64,000 nucleotides of DNA from Mycobacterium sp. (GCA_025963385.1 JAOPUT010000077.1:62001-126000); one strand, 5' to 3'. Shown: positions 17,826 through 26,346, counted from the stretch's first letter. Notes: generated by a model not told the origin, from the sequence alone. Translations and numbers: made by a program.

Positions 17826-18469
17826 CAGCCGTCGTCCGATCCGCCCGATGCGTCGATTCGCAGCATTCGCCGGAGCCGCCCGACGAAGACCGGTGGATAG
17901 GCGCCCATGCCTGCCCTGCCCATCCACTCGATGGACAGGTCCGAGTCGCGCAGCCAGTGGTGCGCGTGCGCTTCGTCGTCGATCTGCAGCAGCATCATCA
18001 CCTCGCGTGCGTCGTCGAACGCGTCGAAGATCAGCAGTCTTCGGACGCCCGCGCCGCGAAGGTCTGCGGCCGTCTCCCGGACGTGGGTGATCAGATTGGT
18101 CACGTCGTCGACCGTGGTCACCACCGACACCACCACCTCGGGAGCAGACGGCTCGGACTCGGGCACCAGTTCGAGACGCTCGACGAGTTCGCCGGCGAAC
18201 ACCGCCGGGATGTCCTCGACACCGACGGCGTCGAACCATTCGAAGAACACCCGCGACCGCAGGAGTTCGACGACCGTCTCCTTGGTGTGGATCGCGATCA
18301 TCACCATCACACGGTCGGGCTCGGTGGTCGAGGTGTAGACGAGCGCGTGATGGGCGCCCATGCCTGCGAGTCCGTCCTGGCGTCGCTCGAGCAGCGACCA
18401 TACGTTTTCAGGGTGGGGTATGCGGTAGTCGGACGCGAGCACGAGTGAGTGATTGAGCCATTGCGTCAA
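17825..18469 (-). CDS. Unknown protein with two ABM-like repeats, KstR-linked
   Basis: A 214-residue cytosolic protein I do not recognise. Its two halves are related: VMVMIAIHTKETVVELLRS then EWFDAVGVEDIPAVFAGEL (first half), and VMMLLQIDDEAHAHHWLRD then EWMGRAGMGAYPPVFVGRL (second half). The shared W-x-x-x-G-x-x-x-x-P-x-V-F-x-G-x-L pattern and the alternating beta/alpha layout suggest two dimeric alpha/beta-barrel (ferredoxin-like, ABM-type) modules. TTG 18469 is chosen because AAGGGG lies nine bases upstream; ATG 18583 and GTG 18442 are alternatives. Its stop overlaps the Bfd-like start. A perfect KstR operator lies upstream between it and the nitronate monooxygenase gene. Confidence 0.75.
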   Translation of the reverse strand: MTQWLNHSLVLASDYRIPHPENVWSLLERRQDGLAGMGAHHALVYTSTTEPDRVMVMIAIHTKETVVELLRSRVFFEWFDAVGVEDIPAVFAGELVERLELVPESEPSAPEVVVSVVTTVDDVTNLITHVRETAADLRGAGVRRLLIFDAFDDAREVMMLLQIDDEAHAHHWLRDSDLSIEWMGRAGMGAYPPVFVGRLRRMLRIDASGGSDDG

Positions 18470-18614
18470 GAGGTGCAGCCCCTTCGGCGGACGATCGCGT
18501 TGGCTGACGCGATTCGCGAAAAACGCTAGGGGGATTCGCCTCCGATGTCGAGTACCCGCCCGGCGCGGCCGACCGTCGCCCATTGACCTAGGCCCCGCCG
18601 AGCGGGTACTAAAC

Positions 18615-18628
18615 TAGAACACGTTTCA
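18615..18628. promoter_or_regulatory. KstR-type operator 2
   Basis: TAGAACACGTTTCA fits TNNAACNNGTTNNA exactly. It lies 41 bp before the ATG of the nitronate monooxygenase gene and in the divergent promoter region of the ABM-like/Bfd-like operon, so it may repress both. Confidence 0.78.
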
Positions 18629-18668
18629 ATTTTGCGTCCGGCTCAACCGTTCCATCCAAGGAGCAGAC

Positions 18669-19802
18669 ATGCACACCCCCCTCTGCGACCAGCTCGGCAT
18701 CGAGTTCCCGATCTTCGCCTTCACGCACTGCCGCGACGTCGTCGTTGCCGTCAGCAAGGCGGGCGGTTTCGGAGTGCTCGGCGCGGTGGGCTTTTCACCC
18801 GAGCAGCTCGAGATCGAACTGAACTGGATCGACGAGCACATCGGCGACCACACCTACGGCGTCGACATCGTGATCCCCAACAAGTACGAGGGCATGGACT
18901 CCAATCTGTCCGCCGACGAACTGGCGAAGATGCTGGCCGACATGGTCCCGCAGGAGCACCTCGACTTCGCCAGGAAGATCCTCACCGACCATGGCGTGCC
19001 GCTCACCGCGGAGGACAACGAGAGCACCCTGCAGCTGCTCGGGTGGACCGAGGCCACGGCCACGCCGCAGGTGGAGGTGGCGCTCAAGCACCCGAAGATG
19101 ACGCTGATCGCCAATGCGCTCGGCACGCCGCCGAGGGACATGATCGAGCACATCCACGCCGAGGGCCGCAAGGTGGCCGCGCTCTGCGGATCACCGAGCC
19201 AGGCCCGCAAGCACGCGGACGCGGGCGTCGACATCATCATCGCCCAGGGCGGCGAGGCGGGCGGACACAGCGGCGAGGTGGGTTCGATCGTGCTGTGGCC
19301 TCAGGTGGTCAAGGAGGTAGCGCCTGTGCCGGTGCTCGCCGCGGGTGGCATCGGCAGCGGCCAGCAGATCGCCGCGGCGCTGGCGCTCGGTACGCAGGGC
19401 GCGTGGACCGGATCGCAGTGGCTGATGGTCGAGGAAGCCGAGAACACCCCGGTCCAGCAGGCGGCCTACATCAAGGCGGGGAGCCGCGACACCGTGCGCA
19501 GCCGATCGTTCACCGGCAAGCCGGCGCGGATGCTGCGCAACGACTGGACCGACGCGTGGGAGAACCCTGACAACCCCAAGCCGCTCGGAATGCCGTTGCA
19601 GTTCATGGTGTCCGGCCTGGCAGTGGCCGCCACGCACAAGTACCCCGACGAGACCGTCGACGTGGCGTTCAACCCCGTCGGTCAGGTGGTCGGCCAGTTC
19701 GAGAAGGTCGAGAAGACCTCGGCCGTCATCGAGCGGTGGGTCCAGGAGTATCTCGAGGCCACCGCCACGCTGAACGACCTCAACGAGGCCGCGGGCGTCT
19801 GA
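18669..19802 (+). CDS. Nitronate monooxygenase family FMN enzyme (2-nitropropane dioxygenase-like)
   Basis: A 377-residue TIM-barrel FMN protein of the NPD family. It begins MHTPLCDQLGIEFPIFAF and carries the FMN/phosphate loops VLAAGGIGSGQQIA and the AQGGEAGGHSGEVGS motif that includes the family's conserved His. Several mycobacterial members (Rv1533, Rv1894c type) look similar in memory. Family reactions include nitronate oxidation and, for IpdC, a double-bond reduction in steroid ring C/D degradation. ATG 18669 has AAGGAG nearby. The KstR operator 41 bp upstream points to sterol catabolism; IpdC itself is shorter and starts differently, so I do not name it. Confidence 0.85.
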   Translation: MHTPLCDQLGIEFPIFAFTHCRDVVVAVSKAGGFGVLGAVGFSPEQLEIELNWIDEHIGDHTYGVDIVIPNKYEGMDSNLSADELAKMLADMVPQEHLDFARKILTDHGVPLTAEDNESTLQLLGWTEATATPQVEVALKHPKMTLIANALGTPPRDMIEHIHAEGRKVAALCGSPSQARKHADAGVDIIIAQGGEAGGHSGEVGSIVLWPQVVKEVAPVPVLAAGGIGSGQQIAAALALGTQGAWTGSQWLMVEEAENTPVQQAAYIKAGSRDTVRSRSFTGKPARMLRNDWTDAWENPDNPKPLGMPLQFMVSGLAVAATHKYPDETVDVAFNPVGQVVGQFEKVEKTSAVIERWVQEYLEATATLNDLNEAAGV

Positions 19803-19809
19803 CCCCGTC

Positions 19810-19874
19810 GAAACTGCGTTCAGGGCTGCGATTGACGTCGAATCGCAGCCCTGAACGCATTCTCGGAGTTTCGT
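19810..19874. repeat. Double inverted repeat downstream of the nitronate monooxygenase gene
   Basis: Perfect 19-bp arms TGCGTTCAGGGCTGCGATT (19816-19834) and its complement (19842-19860) enclose the 7-base loop GACGTCG. Outside them a second pair, CGAAAC (19810-19815) and GTTTCG (19869-19874), is also inverted. It starts 8 bp after the stop codon, so it can act as a terminator, although no T tract follows. Its layered structure resembles a dispersed intergenic element. Confidence 0.75.
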
Positions 19875-19918
19875 CTGCCCGGCTCGCGATTTGCACGCGG
19901 CCCGACGTTGCGGCTTAC

Positions 19919-20776
19919 ATGGTGCCCATGCCCGAAATGGATCGCCGTCGGATGATGTTGATGACCGGACTGGGCCTGCTTGGCGCAGCCGCAACGGTTC
20001 CCGCGGCTCAGGCCTTCGCGTCGCGCGAGGACATGCCCCTCGCACCGCCGCCCGCAGCGCCGCCTGCCAACGGCAAGTACCTCTTCGAGGACCACTTCGA
20101 CGGACCGGCCGGCTCGGCGCCCAACCCGGCGAACTGGGAGGTCGCCCAGGCCCGCGAGACGATGGAGGACCCCACGTTCTGGGAGCTCCCCGAGAACGTC
20201 GGCCAGTACCGCGACGACCGCAGGAACGTGTACGTCGACGGCAAGTCGAACCTCGTCTTCCACGCTGCGAAGGACGGGAACACCTTCTACAGCGGCAAGG
20301 TCTTCGGCACCTTCCACGGCGGCATCGGCCACAACTGGGAAGCCAGGATCAAGTGCAACTGCCTGACTCCCGGCGCATGGCCCGCGTGGTATCTCGCCAA
20401 CAACAGCCCGGTCAACGGCGGCGAAGTCGACATCATGGAGTGGTACGGCAACGGCAAGTGGGCGCCGGGCACCGCCGTGCACGCGAAGCTGAACGGCGGC
20501 GAACACGTCAGTCAGACCATCTCGGTCGACAGTGCCTGGCATACGTGGCGAGTCCAGTGGGATGACGCCGGGATGCGGTTCTGGATGGACTACGCCGACG
20601 GCGCGCAACCGTACTTCAACGTGCCGGCGAACTCGCTGCCGGACTGGCAGTTCAACCAACCCGGCTACACGTTGTTCCCCGTGCTGGATCTCGCGGTCGC
20701 GGGCTCCGGCGGCGGCGACCCATCCGGCGGCACCTACCCCGCCGACATGCTCATCGACTACGTGCGGGTCTGGTAG
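19919..20776 (+). CDS. Tat-exported GH16 glycoside hydrolase (beta-1,3-glucanase type, Rv0315-like)
   Basis: A 285-residue secreted laminarinase-fold enzyme. A twin-arginine signal is clear: DRRRMMLMTGLGLLGAAATV followed by an AQAFA cleavage region (~residue 33). The GH16 catalytic signature GGEVDIMEWYG provides the nucleophile and acid/base Glu residues. Sequence such as FPVLDLAVAGSGGGDPSGG near the C-terminus resembles M. tuberculosis Rv0315, a GH16 antigen, by memory. It should hydrolyse beta-1,3-glucans of fungi or plants outside the cell. Start ATG 19919 is used; 19928 (MPEMDRRRMM) also works. It lies 1 bp from the convergent TetR gene. Confidence 0.9.
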   Translation: MVPMPEMDRRRMMLMTGLGLLGAAATVPAAQAFASREDMPLAPPPAAPPANGKYLFEDHFDGPAGSAPNPANWEVAQARETMEDPTFWELPENVGQYRDDRRNVYVDGKSNLVFHAAKDGNTFYSGKVFGTFHGGIGHNWEARIKCNCLTPGAWPAWYLANNSPVNGGEVDIMEWYGNGKWAPGTAVHAKLNGGEHVSQTISVDSAWHTWRVQWDDAGMRFWMDYADGAQPYFNVPANSLPDWQFNQPGYTLFPVLDLAVAGSGGGDPSGGTYPADMLIDYVRVW

Positions 20777-20777
20777 C

Positions 20778-21326
20778 TCAGCCGAACAGAAGAGCGGTCG
20801 CCCGTCGCAGCACGTCTGCGCGACTGCGGCCGTCGTGATCGGCGGCGACGAACTGGTTGCCGATGGCCACCGAGAATGCCAGTAGCGCAAGGGCTTCCAC
20901 GTCGTCCGCGTCGTCCCTGAACGTCGCTAGCTGCGCGCGCAGATAGTCCATTCTGCCGTTGTCCACCCGCCGTAACCGCTGCGCCACGGCAGCGTCGCGC
21001 CGTGACCAGTCCCGGACCGCCAGGTCGACGGGCAGCAGCGCGGCCGAGAACGTCAGCATGCCCGCCTTGCCGACTTTGGCGCGGGCGTCACCACCTTCGC
21101 GCTCGACCCGATCGAGGACTTCGTCGGTACTGCGGCGCTCCCATGTATCGAGCAGCTCCTCGAGAAACGCAGGCCTGCTGTCGAATTGGTGGTAGAAACC
21201 GCCGCGCGACACCCCGAGGGCCTGCGCGAGGACGTCGACCCGAACGGCGTCGGGACCTCCTTCGGCGAGCGCGTTCAGACCCGCGTCGATCCAGGCCTCC
21301 CGCGACGTCCGCGTCGGAGCGGGCAT
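20778..21326 (-). CDS. TetR family transcriptional regulator
   Basis: A 182-residue TetR repressor. The N-terminal helix-turn-helix runs from SREAWIDAGLNALAEGG through ALGVSRGGFYHQFDSRPAFLEELL; the rest is the ligand-binding helical domain. It is divergent from the DUF2867 gene, with 54 bp between starts. In that gap, CATGCA and TGCATG (21350-21377) form a spaced inverted repeat that could be its operator. It therefore most likely controls itself and 21381-22409. Ligand unknown. Confidence 0.88.
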   Translation of the reverse strand: MPAPTRTSREAWIDAGLNALAEGGPDAVRVDVLAQALGVSRGGFYHQFDSRPAFLEELLDTWERRSTDEVLDRVEREGGDARAKVGKAGMLTFSAALLPVDLAVRDWSRRDAAVAQRLRRVDNGRMDYLRAQLATFRDDADDVEALALLAFSVAIGNQFVAADHDGRSRADVLRRATALLFG

Positions 21327-21380
21327 CAGCGGGCGTCGTATCGCGTTGACATGCAATGAGAATAAAGCATACAGTGGTGC

Positions 21381-22409
21381 ATGGTTACTGCGAAGGCGAG
21401 ATCGGCCCGCTCGGTGTACGCCACGCGACCATGGCGCATCCACGACATCGCGCCGGACTTCGACGTGCTCGACGTCTGGGAGCTGCCGACGCCGGGCGGC
21501 CGGGACGACTTCCCCCGACTCCTCGATGTCATGAATTCCCTCGACGTCGAGCGGTCCTCGCCCGTGGTGCATGCGCTGTTCGCGGCACGATGGGCGCTGG
21601 GGCGGCTGTTCGACTGGGACGAGCCGGATGACGAAATCCGCTCGCAGGCAAGCAGTTTGCGTAACCCCCCGGCCGACGGGTGGTTCACGCCGCTGTACGT
21701 CGCGGACCACGAAGCCGCACTCGAGATCGTCAACCGCACCGTGCACGGGGTGCTCCACCTGGGTTGGGTGCCCACGGGAACCGGCGGCCACCGCGGGGAG
21801 ATGACGATCCTCGTCAAACCGAACGGCATGCTTGGGCGGGCGTACCTGGCCGCGATCGCACCGTTTCGTCGCTTGATCGTCTATCCGACCATCCTGCGTG
21901 CCCTCGGGCGGGCGTGGCGCGACCAAGTCCCGGCCGTGACCGTCTCCCAGGTCGACACACCGCGGGACGTGCGCGACGTCAGCACTCTGCCCAGAGTGGA
22001 CTACGCCGACACATTCGTCGTCGAGGCCGACGCGGCACCGGACTGGACCGCCGAGGAATGGGCAAGGGCGGTGCTGGAGGGCGCGTCTGCCGAGATGCGC
22101 GCCAGACTGTTGTCGGGCTGGACGGCCCTCGGTCTACGGAGCGTGGCCGCGGCCGGGTCGATCCTGGGCTGGGAGATCCGGCACCGCAGTCCGGACACCG
22201 TTCTGCTGGGAAGGGACTCGAGGATCGGGATGCCTGGCGAATTGCTGTTCATGCGCCGACCCGAAGGTCTTCTCTTCGCGACCTTCGTTCATCACCGAAC
22301 TCCGGCGACCCGGCCGGTGTGGGTGGCGGTGAAGCCGATGCACGTGAACACCGTACGGACGCTGTTGCAGCGGGCGAGTGCCGTCAGGGAGTCGGCGCAG
22401 GCGGGTTGA
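21381..22409 (+). CDS. DUF2867-type protein (SRPBCC-like)
   Basis: A 342-residue cytosolic protein. The N-terminal ~190 residues (RPWRIHDIAPDFDVLDVWEL, FTPLYVADHEAALEIVNRTV, GRAYLAAIAPFRRLIVYP) look like DUF2867, a START-fold relative that may bind a hydrophobic ligand. The C-terminal ~130 residues (DYADTFVVEADAAPDWTAEE onward) look like a second, shorter domain. No catalytic residues are evident. It is divergent from a TetR regulator, which probably represses it. Its 3' end overlaps the proline-rich gene by 26 bp. Function unknown. Confidence 0.75.
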   Translation: MVTAKARSARSVYATRPWRIHDIAPDFDVLDVWELPTPGGRDDFPRLLDVMNSLDVERSSPVVHALFAARWALGRLFDWDEPDDEIRSQASSLRNPPADGWFTPLYVADHEAALEIVNRTVHGVLHLGWVPTGTGGHRGEMTILVKPNGMLGRAYLAAIAPFRRLIVYPTILRALGRAWRDQVPAVTVSQVDTPRDVRDVSTLPRVDYADTFVVEADAAPDWTAEEWARAVLEGASAEMRARLLSGWTALGLRSVAAAGSILGWEIRHRSPDTVLLGRDSRIGMPGELLFMRRPEGLLFATFVHHRTPATRPVWVAVKPMHVNTVRTLLQRASAVRESAQAG

Positions 22410-22935
22410 TCGCGGGAGCGGGCGGCGCGTCCGGGGCAGGCGGCGCGGGCGCGGGTGCCGGATCCGCAGGCGTGATCGGCACGTTCGGCCCGGGAGCCTG
22501 AGCCGGGATCGGCATGTCCATGCTTCGCTGCGACAATCCGAGCACCAGGGCCTCCTTGCCGCTGATCTCCTTGTTCTGCACGGCCTGCCACAGGTCCCTC
22601 AGGAAGCTCACGTTCGGCGACTCGCCGCCTGCGACTGCGTTGGGGTCCATCGTCGAACCCGGGGGTAGAGCATCGGGGCTGGCCAGGTGCGGCATGCCGT
22701 TCGGGGGCAGGATGGCCGGATCGGGGGCCGAGGCCTGCAGGTCGACGGCGGCGGGTCCCGGCGCGGGTCCCGGCGCGGGCGCAGGCAGGACCACCGCGGG
22801 GCCGGGAGGCGGGGGTGGTGCGACGTCCGCGGGGTCGGCACCCGCAGGCGACGCGGTCGCCACGAGGGCGAAGAAGAGGCCCGACGTGCAGCCTGCTACG
22901 GCAGCCGCGATCTTCCCGGTGTTCGTCATGTTCAT
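22384..22935 (-). CDS. Secreted proline/alanine-rich protein
   Basis: A 183-residue exported protein. The signal peptide (residues ~1-33, hydrophobic core AAAVAGCTSGLFFALVAT) ends near ASPAGA-DP. The mature part is Pro/Ala/Gly-rich at both ends, with a central ordered stretch (VSFLRDLWQAVQNKEISGKE ALVLGLSQ) that may be a helix pair. Proline-rich exported proteins of this kind are common and poorly understood in mycobacteria. The start may be ATG 22935 or ATG 22929. It is divergent from CYP125, with 232 bp between. Confidence 0.78.
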   Translation of the reverse strand: MNMTNTGKIAAAVAGCTSGLFFALVATASPAGADPADVAPPPPPGPAVVLPAPAPGPAPGPAAVDLQASAPDPAILPPNGMPHLASPDALPPGSTMDPNAVAGGESPNVSFLRDLWQAVQNKEISGKEALVLGLSQRSMDMPIPAQAPGPNVPITPADPAPAPAPPAPDAPPAPAINPPAPTP

Positions 22936-23057
22936 CTGTCGACCCTTCCCCCTGTGGCCTCAGGGACTGATGTTGCTAGTGGGTCCATCAAGAATCACTC
23001 CATTTTCGTTACACGGCAATCCCAGAGCGGCTGATTAACGAAGGTCTAATGATCCGC

Positions 23058-23071
23058 GGTAACACGTTCTA
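23058..23071. promoter_or_regulatory. KstR-like operator 3 (one mismatch)
   Basis: GGTAACACGTTCTA matches seven of the eight fixed positions of TNNAACNNGTTNNA (G instead of the first T). It is 97 bp upstream of the CYP125 start. KstR control of cyp125 is established in M. tuberculosis, which makes this weaker match credible. Confidence 0.65.
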
Positions 23072-23167
23072 CTCGTGAGTTTCTGCAACCCGCCTCGGCA
23101 CCCGCGATCTGTGGTGTAGCAATGCCTTATCCCACTAGATCCCGTCATTGTGAGGAGCTTGCGAGCC

Positions 23168-24427
23168 ATGCCGAACGTCTCGACCAGCCCGAACCTGCCC
23201 GCCGGATTCGACTTCACGGATCCCGACATCTACGCCGAGCGCTTGCCGATCGAGGAGCTGGCGGAGATGCGGCGGGTGGCGCCGATCTGGTGGAACGCGC
23301 AGCCGGAAGGCATCGGCGGCTTCGGCGACGGCGGCTACTGGGTCGTCACCAAGCACAAGGACGTGAAGGAGGTGTCGCGACGCAGCGACGTCTTCTCCAG
23401 CCTCGAGAAGACGGCACTGCCGCGATATGCGGATGGGACGGTCCAGGCGCAGATCGACACCGGCAAGTTCGTCCTGCTCAACATGGACGCACCGCACCAC
23501 ACCCACCTGCGCAAGATCGTCTCCCGAGCCTTCACCCCGCGTGCGGTGGAACAGCTTCGCGCCGATCTCGCCGAGCGCGCACGCCAGATCGTGGCCAAGG
23601 CGGTCGCCGAGGGCCGTGGGGACTTCGTCCAGCAGGTGTCGTGCGAGCTGCCACTGCAGGCCATCGCGGGCCTCATGGGCGTACCGCAGGAAGACCGGAT
23701 GAAGCTCTTCCACTGGTCGAATCAGATGGTCGGCGACATGGACCCCGAGTTCGCGAACAACGACGCGATCAGTGCGTCGGTCGAATTGATCACCTACGGC
23801 ATGCAGATGGCGGCGGAGCGCTCCGCCAATCCTGGCGACGACCTCGTGACCAAACTGGTCCAGGCCGACGTCGACGGGCACAAGCTCTCCGACGACGAGT
23901 TCGGCTTCTTCGTCATCCTGCTCGCGGTGGCGGGTAACGAGACCACCCGGAACTCGATCACCCAGGGAATGATGGCGTTCACCGATCACCCCGATCAATG
24001 GGAGCTGTTCAAGAGGGACCGACCCGGCACGGCCGCCGACGAGATCGTCCGCTGGGCCACCCCTGTCACGTCGTTTCAGCGCACGGCGCTGGAGGACACC
24101 GAACTCGCAGGTGTGCCGATCAAGAAGGGTCAGCGAGTGGTGATGTTCTACCGCTCCGCCAACTTCGACGAGGACGTGTTCGAGAACCCCTACGACTTCG
24201 ACATCCTTCGCGATCCCAATCCGCACGTCGGGTTCGGCGGCACCGGTGCTCACTTCTGCATCGGTGCCAACCTGGCCAGGATGACGATCGACCTGATGTT
24301 CAACGCGATCGCCGACGCGATGCCGGACATCACCTCGCTCGCCAAGCCCGAGCGGCTGCGGTCGGGTTGGCTCAACGGCATCAAGCACTGGCAGGTCGAC
24401 TACACGGGCGCGTCGGCGACTACGTGA
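23168..24427 (+). CDS. cyp125: Cytochrome P450 CYP125 family, steroid C26(27)-monooxygenase
   Basis: A 419-residue P450 that should hydroxylate and further oxidise the terminal side-chain carbon of cholesterol/cholestenone, the first step of side-chain degradation. The heme ligand is Cys364 in GFGGTGAHFCIGANLAR; the I-helix oxygen-binding motif is VAGNETTRNSITQG; the ExxR is in DEIVRWATPV context. Long segments (PNLPAGFDFTDPDIYAERLP, NMDAPHHTHLRKI, GWLNGIKHWQVDYTG) match CYP125A1 as I remember it. ATG 23168 with GAGGAG ten bases upstream is preferred over GTG 23150. It is not flanked by fadE28/29 or fadA5, so it may be an extra CYP125 outside the main cholesterol cluster. Confidence 0.92.
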   Translation: MPNVSTSPNLPAGFDFTDPDIYAERLPIEELAEMRRVAPIWWNAQPEGIGGFGDGGYWVVTKHKDVKEVSRRSDVFSSLEKTALPRYADGTVQAQIDTGKFVLLNMDAPHHTHLRKIVSRAFTPRAVEQLRADLAERARQIVAKAVAEGRGDFVQQVSCELPLQAIAGLMGVPQEDRMKLFHWSNQMVGDMDPEFANNDAISASVELITYGMQMAAERSANPGDDLVTKLVQADVDGHKLSDDEFGFFVILLAVAGNETTRNSITQGMMAFTDHPDQWELFKRDRPGTAADEIVRWATPVTSFQRTALEDTELAGVPIKKGQRVVMFYRSANFDEDVFENPYDFDILRDPNPHVGFGGTGAHFCIGANLARMTIDLMFNAIADAMPDITSLAKPERLRSGWLNGIKHWQVDYTGASATT

Positions 24428-24740
24428 GCCGAGTCTCCGCCCCGTCGTAGTCGAAGATCGAGCGCCAGTAGTCCTCGGGGATCTCGGCCCCGGACTTCAA
24501 CACGATGGCCAGACCGGTCGCCATGGCAACGCCCAGCAGACCCAACCACAGCCCTGCCAGCGCAATGACGATCCAAAGTCCGGCCGTGAGGTTCGGCCAC
24601 GGGGACACCGCCGCGAGGACCGGGGCGAAGAAGAAGCCGAGGCCGATGTACCACGCCGAGCCGGCGCGGTCGGAGGTCATCACGAAGCGCAACCAGCGAG
24701 GGATCGGTGGCCGGCTTGGCTGAACGGGGTCGGATCTCAT
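24420..24740 (-). CDS. Small membrane protein, two helices
   Basis: A 106-residue protein with two predicted transmembrane segments (around AWYIGLGFFFAPVLAAV and LWIVIALAGLWLGLLGVAMA) and a C-terminal acidic tail with EIPEDYWRSIFDYDG. ATG 24740 has a clear AAGGAG seven bases upstream. It converges with CYP125 (8 bp overlap) and is divergent from the MmyB-like regulator. I do not recognise a function. Confidence 0.7.
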   Translation of the reverse strand: MRSDPVQPSRPPIPRWLRFVMTSDRAGSAWYIGLGFFFAPVLAAVSPWPNLTAGLWIVIALAGLWLGLLGVAMATGLAIVLKSGAEIPEDYWRSIFDYDGAETRLT

Positions 24741-24851
24741 CGTCGACTCCTTCGTGGGTCCGTCACCATTTACTGTCCGCGCAACGGGTAGTCGCGACAA
24801 TTACCTCTGGGGTAGTGGATTGGGGCGCGACCACGGTTCAGACTCAAGGGC

Positions 24852-25628
24852 GTGACGACGGCCAAGGTCCAGACTCCGCCATTCGGGACGCTGATGCGCC
24901 AATGGCGGCAACGGCGCCGTCTGAGCCAGCTGGACCTCGCGATCGAGGCCGACGTGTCGTCGCGACACGTGAGCTTCATGGAGACCGGTCGATCCGTACC
25001 GAGCCGCGCCATGGTGCTGCGGTTGGCCGCGGTGCTCGACGTGCCGCTGCGTGAGCAGAACCGGATGCTGTTGGCCGCGGGCCTCGCCCCCGTCTACGCG
25101 GAACGTTCGCTCGACGATCCCGACATGGTGGCCGTGCGCGACGGCCTCGACAGGGTACTCACGGCGTACGAACCGTATCCATGCCTTGCCGTCGACCGCG
25201 GCTGGAACATCGTGGCGGTCAACTCCGGCGCCGGGCTGTTGATGCAGGGTGTCGCGCCACAGCTGCTGAATCCCCCCAACGCCCTGCGTATCTCGCTGCA
25301 CCCGAACGGTCTCGCGCCGCGCATCCGCAACCTTGGTCAGTGGCGTCACCACGTCATCGGCCGGCTGCGCAGGGAGGTCGCCGTCAGCGGCTCGGAGACG
25401 TTGGCGGAGCTGCTGGCCGAAATCGATTCCTACCCAGGCGGATTCGAGGAGACTTCCGACTTGGGCGGGGTGGTCGTGCCACTACGGTTGGATGCGCCCG
25501 ACGGGACGGCCCTGACGTTCCTGAGCATCGTGACGACGTTCGGCACTGCGCTCGACCTGACCGCCGCGGAGCTGAGCATCGAGGCATTCCTGCCCGCCGA
25601 CGAGGTGACGGCCGCGGCGCTGCGTTGA
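24852..25628 (+). CDS. XRE-family regulator with MmyB-like ligand domain
   Basis: A 258-residue regulator. The N-terminal XRE helix-turn-helix is LMRQWRQRRRLSQLDLAIEA with recognition helix SSRHVSFMETGRSVPSR; the C-terminal ~170 residues form the MmyB-like (PAS-type) domain, with typical YPCLAVDRGWNIVAVN. This family often binds fatty acids and controls short-chain dehydrogenases or peroxidase-like genes. The start is GTG 24852. The AhpD-like gene begins 79 bp downstream on the same strand and is a probable target or operon mate. Confidence 0.87.
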   Translation: MTTAKVQTPPFGTLMRQWRQRRRLSQLDLAIEADVSSRHVSFMETGRSVPSRAMVLRLAAVLDVPLREQNRMLLAAGLAPVYAERSLDDPDMVAVRDGLDRVLTAYEPYPCLAVDRGWNIVAVNSGAGLLMQGVAPQLLNPPNALRISLHPNGLAPRIRNLGQWRHHVIGRLRREVAVSGSETLAELLAEIDSYPGGFEETSDLGGVVVPLRLDAPDGTALTFLSIVTTFGTALDLTAAELSIEAFLPADEVTAAALR

Positions 25629-25706
25629 ATGGGGCCTGCCGCAAGCGTTTCGATCTGCGCTGGCGCAAACCTTGCCGAGGACCGCAGCGCGCCGGATGGT
25701 CGAGTT

Positions 25707-26330
25707 ATGACCACCACTGCCGACGCCCCTGCGCAGCACGCCTCCCCCCTGACCCCCGATCGCATCTCCCGCCTGGAGGTGCCCGACCTCGACGCGCTGA
25801 CCCGCCCCGCGGTCAAGGGCTTCTTCGCCCACCAGCAGCGCGATGAAGGACTGACCTCCAACTGGTTTCGCGCGCTCTCCCTCAACGAGGGTGACCTGGA
25901 GCGTCTCAACGCCTACCTCCTGCCGCTGCTCGGCACGGACGGCCGCGGCGGCCTGACCGCACGCGAGCGCGAGGTGATCGCCACTGTCGTCTCCGGTGAG
26001 AACCGCTGCTCCTACTGCCACACCAACCACGCCAACAAGCTCGGCAAGGTGGCGGGCGACTGGTCCTTCGGTCAACGTGTCGCCATCGACCACCATCAGG
26101 TCGCCGAGCTCACCGACCGCGAGCGTGCCCTCGCCGATCTGGCCATCGCGGTGAACAGCAACCCACAGTCGATCCGCGACGCGGACGTCGATGCGCTGCG
26201 TGGCCTCGGGTTGACCGACAACGAGATCCTCGAGGGCATCTCCATCGCCGCCTTCATCGGCGCCACCAACAGGATCGGCATCGCCTTGTCGGTGCCGCCT
26301 AATCCGGAGTACACCGGAGTGCCCAGCTAG
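25707..26330 (+). CDS. AhpD-like peroxidase-related protein
   Basis: A 207-residue member of the carboxymuconolactone decarboxylase/AhpD superfamily. The redox motif is ENRCSYCHTNHANKLGK, i.e. C-x-x-C followed by His, preceded by LTAREREVIATVVSG, as in peroxidase-related enzymes. It should reduce peroxides or act as a thiol relay in the cytosol. The start ATG 25707 (MTTTADAP) is chosen from the conserved N-terminal RISRLEVPDLDAL that follows. It lies just downstream of the MmyB-like regulator and upstream of a FadR operator. Confidence 0.85.
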   Translation: MTTTADAPAQHASPLTPDRISRLEVPDLDALTRPAVKGFFAHQQRDEGLTSNWFRALSLNEGDLERLNAYLLPLLGTDGRGGLTAREREVIATVVSGENRCSYCHTNHANKLGKVAGDWSFGQRVAIDHHQVAELTDRERALADLAIAVNSNPQSIRDADVDALRGLGLTDNEILEGISIAAFIGATNRIGIALSVPPNPEYTGVPS

Positions 26331-26335
26331 AGAAC

Positions 26336-26346
26336 TGGTATGACCA
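26336..26346. promoter_or_regulatory. FadR/GntR-type operator TGGTATGACCA
   Basis: TGGT-ATG-ACCA is a perfect palindrome with a 3-base centre, the form recognised by FadR-subfamily GntR regulators. It lies 36 bp upstream of the FadR-like gene's ATG (26383) and just after the AhpD-like stop, so autoregulation is the simplest reading. Confidence 0.6.
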
